Positions 62,001 to 64,000 of a stretch of 64,000 nucleotides of DNA are shown piece by piece. Both the position numbers and the translations under genes were made by a program. The notes beneath the pieces were generated by a model, which was not told the origin of the DNA, ran no database searches, and saw only the letters and a list, made by a program, of their open reading frames with translations. The stretch is from Bizionia myxarmorum (GTDB lineage: Bacteria > Bacteroidota > Bacteroidia > Flavobacteriales > Flavobacteriaceae): contig NZ_VSKK01000002.1 in NCBI RefSeq assembly GCF_008086205.1, positions 414,086-478,085 on the forward strand, given 5' to 3'. Position 1 is the stretch's first letter; each line of letters opens with the position of its first letter.

Positions 62001-64000
62001 GGATTTATAATGTCTTCGACTGTTACTGTGGCATTACAAGTAGCGATGTTTCCATTAATATCTTCTACTGTTAGGGTTACTGAATTATCACCAAGATTGG
62101 TGCAATCAAAAGTTGTTTGTGAAGCCGTAAGAGTTACTGTTGAACATGTATCTGAAGAACCATTGTCAATATCAGCAGCTACAATTGTCGCATTTCCAGT
62201 AGCGCCAAGTTGAATGGTTATATTTTGGCATGCAGCAGTAGGAGCAGATATATCTTCCACTTCCACATCACGCGTTATTTGAGCAGCCGGATTACCTTCG
62301 GCATCCGTAACATTATAGGTAACAACATAAGTTCCCACCACAGCTGTATTTACAGCAGACGCATCGATTACGATGCTCCCAGAAATATCACCAAAACATG
62401 GATCGATAGCCGTAGCACCAAGTTCAAGGTATGTGTCACAAGTCTCAATAGTTTGCGGATTAGCACCTAAAAGTGTCATGGTTGGAGCAGATGTATCTTC
62501 CACTTCCACATTACGCGTTATTTGAGCAGCCGGATTACCTTCGGCATCCGTAACATTATAGGTAACAACATAAGTTCCCACCACAGCGGTATTCACAGCC
62601 GAGGTATCAATAACGATACTCCCAGAAATATCACCAAAACACGGATCGTTAGCCGTAGCACCTAATTCAGAATACGTTCCACAAGCTTCAATAGTTTGTG
62701 GATTAGCACCAGACAGTGTGATGGTAGGAGCAGATGTATCTTGTACTTCCACATTACGTGTTACTTGTGCAGCCGGATTTCCATCAGCATCCATAACATT
62801 ATAAGTAACCGTATAAGTTCCAACGACAGCGGTATTAACAGCCGAAGCATCAATTACGATACTACCAGAAATATCACCAAAACACGGATCGTTAGCCGTA
62901 GCACCTAATTCCGTATACGTTCCACAAGCTTCAATAGTTTGTGGATTAGCACCTAAAAGTGTGATGGTAGGAGCAGATGTATCTTCCACTTCAACATCAC
63001 GAGTTATTTGAGCAGCCGGATTTCCTTCAGCATCCACAACATTATAAGTAACGGTATAAGTTCCAACGACAGCGGTATTCACAGCAGACGCATCAATTAT
63101 AATACTACCAGAAATATCACCAAAACACGGATCGTTGGCAGTCGCATTTAACTCCGTATACGTTCCACAGGCTTCAATAATTTGCGGATTAGCACCTAAA
63201 AGTGTGATGGTTGGAGCAGATGTATCTTCCACTTCAACATCACGAGTTATTTGAGCAGCCGGATTTCCTTCAGCATCCACAACATTATAAGTAACGGTAT
63301 ACGTTCCAACGACAGCGGTATTCACAGCAGACGCATCAATTATAATACTACCAGAAATATCACCAAAACACGGATCGTTGGCAGTCGCATTTAACTCCGT
63401 ATACGTTCCACAGGCTTCAATAATTTGCGGATTAGCACCTAAAAGTGTGATGGTTGGAGCAGATGTATCTTCCACTTCAACATTACGTGTTACTTGCGCA
63501 GCCGGATTACCTTCAGCATCCGTAACATTATAGGTTACAACATACGTTCCAACCACAGCGGTATTAACAGCCGAAGCATCAATTACGATACTACCAGAAA
63601 TATCACCAAAACATGGATCATTAGCCGTAGCACCTAATTCCGTATACGTCCCACAAGCTTCAATAATTTGCGGATTAGCACCTAAAAGTGTGATGGTTGG
63701 AGCAGATGTATCTTCCACTTCAACATCACGCGTTATTTGAGCAGCCGGATTTCCTTTGGCATCCGTAACATTATAAGTAACCGTATAAGTTCCAACGACA
63801 GCGGTATTAACAGCCGAGGCATCAATTACGATACTACCAGAAATATCACCAAAACATGGATCATTAGCCGTTACACCTAATTCCGTATATGTACCACAAG
63901 CTTCAACCGTTATAGTTGCAGCACCATTTAAAGTAATAGTTGGATCCGTTGTATCCTGAACGGTAACTGTTCTAATAACTTGAGCAGCTGAATTTCCTTC
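56030..64000 (-). CDS. Giant T9SS-exported adhesin-like protein, N-terminus outside the window
   Basis: The frame is open to the right edge, giving at least 2656 codons. In order from the N-terminal side there are seven DUF5011-like Ig repeats of 81 residues and HYR-like domains (CQNITIQLDATGNASIV). Many PKD/Ig-like domains follow (NQTICSGDNITP, TTYQWEVSTDN). A LamG domain is near the middle of the C-terminal half (FIDFDGTNDHIDLGDNYNL, ALDELRIWNATLTEVQ). The module shared with neighbours comes next, and a T9SS sorting domain ends INKKIVVKQQ. No catalytic site is visible. Length and domain types suggest a fibrous surface adhesin. Internal GTG and ATG starts inside repeats are not real starts. 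Confidence 0.88.
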   Translation of the reverse strand, partial: EGNSAAQVIRTVTVQDTTDPTITLNGAATITVEACGTYTELGVTANDPCFGDISGSIVIDASAVNTAVVGTYTVTYNVTDAKGNPAAQITRDVEVEDTSAPTITLLGANPQIIEACGTYTELGATANDPCFGDISGSIVIDASAVNTAVVGTYVVTYNVTDAEGNPAAQVTRNVEVEDTSAPTITLLGANPQIIEACGTYTELNATANDPCFGDISGSIIIDASAVNTAVVGTYTVTYNVVDAEGNPAAQITRDVEVEDTSAPTITLLGANPQIIEACGTYTELNATANDPCFGDISGSIIIDASAVNTAVVGTYTVTYNVVDAEGNPAAQITRDVEVEDTSAPTITLLGANPQTIEACGTYTELGATANDPCFGDISGSIVIDASAVNTAVVGTYTVTYNVMDADGNPAAQVTRNVEVQDTSAPTITLSGANPQTIEACGTYSELGATANDPCFGDISGSIVIDTSAVNTAVVGTYVVTYNVTDAEGNPAAQITRNVEVEDTSAPTMTLLGANPQTIETCDTYLELGATAIDPCFGDISGSIVIDASAVNTAVVGTYVVTYNVTDAEGNPAAQITRDVEVEDISAPTAACQNITIQLGATGNATIVAADIDNGSSDTCSTVTLTASQTTFDCTNLGDNSVTLTVEDINGNIATCNATVTVEDIINPAATCQNITIQLDATGNASIVAADIDDGSSDGCGGAVTLTASQTTFNCTHIGSNSVTLTVEDASGNITTCNAIVTVQDTIIPTATVTPATITYECLSNVPAPDISVVNPTDNCNTTISHISDVSSGNNPATIIRTYRITDLGGNFIDVTQTITVTYNVTPFIPNDYSIATCSSNIANVSPINGVGGNIIPTGTTYSWGMPTISGSITGATALSGQPNFSQTLINTSSIPQTATYTVTAGIGSCSPSTFEIVVTVNPTPTLTATPGTNQTICSGDNITPIVLSPNPNNVAGTTFSWTRSVNTNVIGIPNGSGSSITGVLTNTSITPQIVDITITAYANGCPSLPNTISITVNPTPIVSATTATQEICSGANAIITLATNVAGTTTYNWTRDNTGVVTGTNFENNISGPISIALTNTTTTTQTTTFAITATTNGCPSPVVYVTVSVIAPLRTPFTIGDAQDVCNGQDPADLHIITAPTGGSGNYNYQWQVSTNGNAGTYANVAANGNGPVYSPPQQERYYRLIITDQACPSSTLISAGIQINYIGAGGILGGMSITNAPNPAIGYCPGDTITPTYTIEHTIASTIDFIYSANSAYVSPSNGQIDAPYTNIGGFFNRRRRSQVNQTFTLQNPGNTTVTTQIFITPEYNVRICFFGCLEYACNGEPEIMNVTIHPTPKANATIANPTICSGSNAQITIAGNIIDAPMNFNWVRNTPAGISGTPVNGNSGNIAAGNTFTIPGTLTNSTNAPIEVTYTITPLATTSPTCPGSAITRTVTILPEITGGTINTDQVICSGDIPTIFNGSVGIAGTTYQWEVSTDNVNFTPIGGATAQNYTPANSITTITYYRRITTFTLNSVSCSGISNVITITPNLVTAGTIANNQTICSGIIPNNLTGTVATATAASSTIDYLWETSPNPGGPWTSTGITTVGYNFIGGVASTTYFRRVATIENGSSSCTVYSNIVTIFVNNVNITSFGADQTVCSTNTPNVISVIANGSGTLSYQWQSSINASGPWANVGGNQASYQPPLLTQTNYYQVIVTSNNVVSCTATSGIITITVNPFITANAGSDINYSVTNCGATSATLHALNPNGEWSVTNGAGGSFSDVTNPNAIFTGQMDETYVLQWQVTNALPCGISNDTMSVTFAGCANFIDFDGTNDHIDLGDNYNLSGDFSIELWLKRDNTVNNAQTLLSKRDLNDLSTGYDLRINNGVVEFRYDNETIPTSVTINDLRWHHVAITFDSTLGTYILYIDGINVGSNTGASAPDTNNYNCLIGALGNNSNTPMNYFNGALDELRIWNATLTEVQIHEMMNQEIETNSGQVHGSIVPLNITDLAWISLRGYYQMNQGTGDVTGGYLYANVGTVNGRLRNMTTNQAETAPLPYISGGDGNWNSNSTWLYGSVQVTPNTNGMDWNIVRILHNVTSGNRATTLLGLLIDSNTYTVNNNQLLRVTNYLKIDDVLDLVGESQLLQNMGSIVDYTGNGYMERDQQGTSNHFNYNYWGSPVSTDDALGTRTYTLSGIISNAAWTPGNDGSLTPLTISSRWIYAFSEGAQDDYSDWDYRGNNGSFDVGLGFTMKGPGPVTPVGTQNYTFRGQPNNGTISAKVSASSSVINQTLVGNPYASAIDANVFIRDNIPATIGGVATSANVGSSESIDGSLYFWKQSTTNNSHITADYQGGYAIYNLSGGTPAVSPPGINGVGNANLVTPKQFIPVGQGFFVTAAANADQVTNDVTFKNSQRAFVKEAMGNSEFFRTENPDVTLDLIQRVRLNFTSPEGAIRPLLLAFTPDNAASELFEYGYDALNTDYNPSDMSFIIEDDRFIIQGVGEFNQENMYPITIDMGITGNAEIAVTDLENFDEDPDVFVYDALLGTYTRINITPYQTNLDAGTHEGRFYIVFQEENVLSTDTDDYPDVIVNYLNSTNHIYIKVPYSMDIKQVYLINMLGQTVRSWNSTNAPIGHECKIPVRLISEGNYIIKVQTSDGQTINKKIVVKQQ
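62247..64000 (-). repeat. 243-bp tandem repeat array (DUF5011-like domains)
   Basis: Start points recur at exactly 243-bp steps (62491, 62734, 62977, 63220, 63463, 63706). Each unit encodes 81 residues with EACGTYTELGATANDPCFGD and VVGTYTVTYNV. Units 62977-63219 and 63220-63462 differ by one base that I can find. The array continues past the edge. Confidence 0.95.

Overview
The window looks like chromosome from a marine-type member of the Flavobacteriaceae (Bacteroidota). DNA is AT-rich. Many exported proteins end in type IX secretion (T9SS) type A sorting domains with a YPNP-type start. Lipoproteins carry a C-x-S-D-D surface-export signal just after the lipobox cysteine. Promoters follow the Bacteroidota -33 TTTG / -7 TAnnTTTG pattern, and the gene set (two DUF4252 genes with an ECF sigma factor, DUF4421, DUF6495-like) is typical of flavobacteria. 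The species cannot be named from the sequence alone.

Region 1 (1-6400) is a vitamin B12 acquisition locus. A BtuF-like periplasmic binding lipoprotein (cut by the left edge, minus strand) diverges from a cobalamin riboswitch. The riboswitch precedes a BtuB-like TonB-dependent receptor, a BtuG-like surface beta-propeller lipoprotein, and a second BtuG-like propeller fused to another domain and a T9SS sorting domain. A convergent DUF71/COG2102 ATP-pyrophosphatase, a family with a proposed B12-salvage branch, closes the locus. Together they suggest capture at the surface, TonB-driven import, periplasmic hand-off and possible corrinoid repair.

Region 2 (6400-16640) holds two paralogous T9SS-secreted multidomain proteins with the same terminator stem, an S41 protease lipoprotein, and an operon of ECF sigma factor, probable anti-sigma factor and two DUF4252 proteins behind a candidate autoregulated ECF promoter. 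A frameshifted small membrane-protein gene follows purB.

Region 3 (16640-44400) is mostly core housekeeping: purB, a DUF1028 protein, a haem-binding protein, a glycosyltransferase, an ABC-F ATPase, a serine hydrolase, a sirtuin, a CHRD lipoprotein, a TrmH-type methyltransferase, a DEAD-box helicase, a DUF1275 protein, an ITPase, HPF, rlmH, nadC-yihY-priA, a LytTR response regulator, rpsF-rpsR-rplI, a GDPD lipoprotein and hisS. Two intergenic spots carry dispersed palindromic repeats, one of them apparently nested.

Region 4 (44400-64000) is a cluster of very large T9SS-exported surface proteins, all on the minus strand: a 1571-residue LamG protein, a 1698-residue M14 carboxypeptidase with 24 Cys/Trp repeats, a 266-residue stand-alone C-terminal module, and a giant adhesin-like protein (at least 2656 codons, running off the right edge) with near-identical 243-bp tandem repeats. 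Three of the four share one C-terminal module, and two share an upstream 31-bp motif, so they look like a co-evolving and possibly co-regulated surface set.
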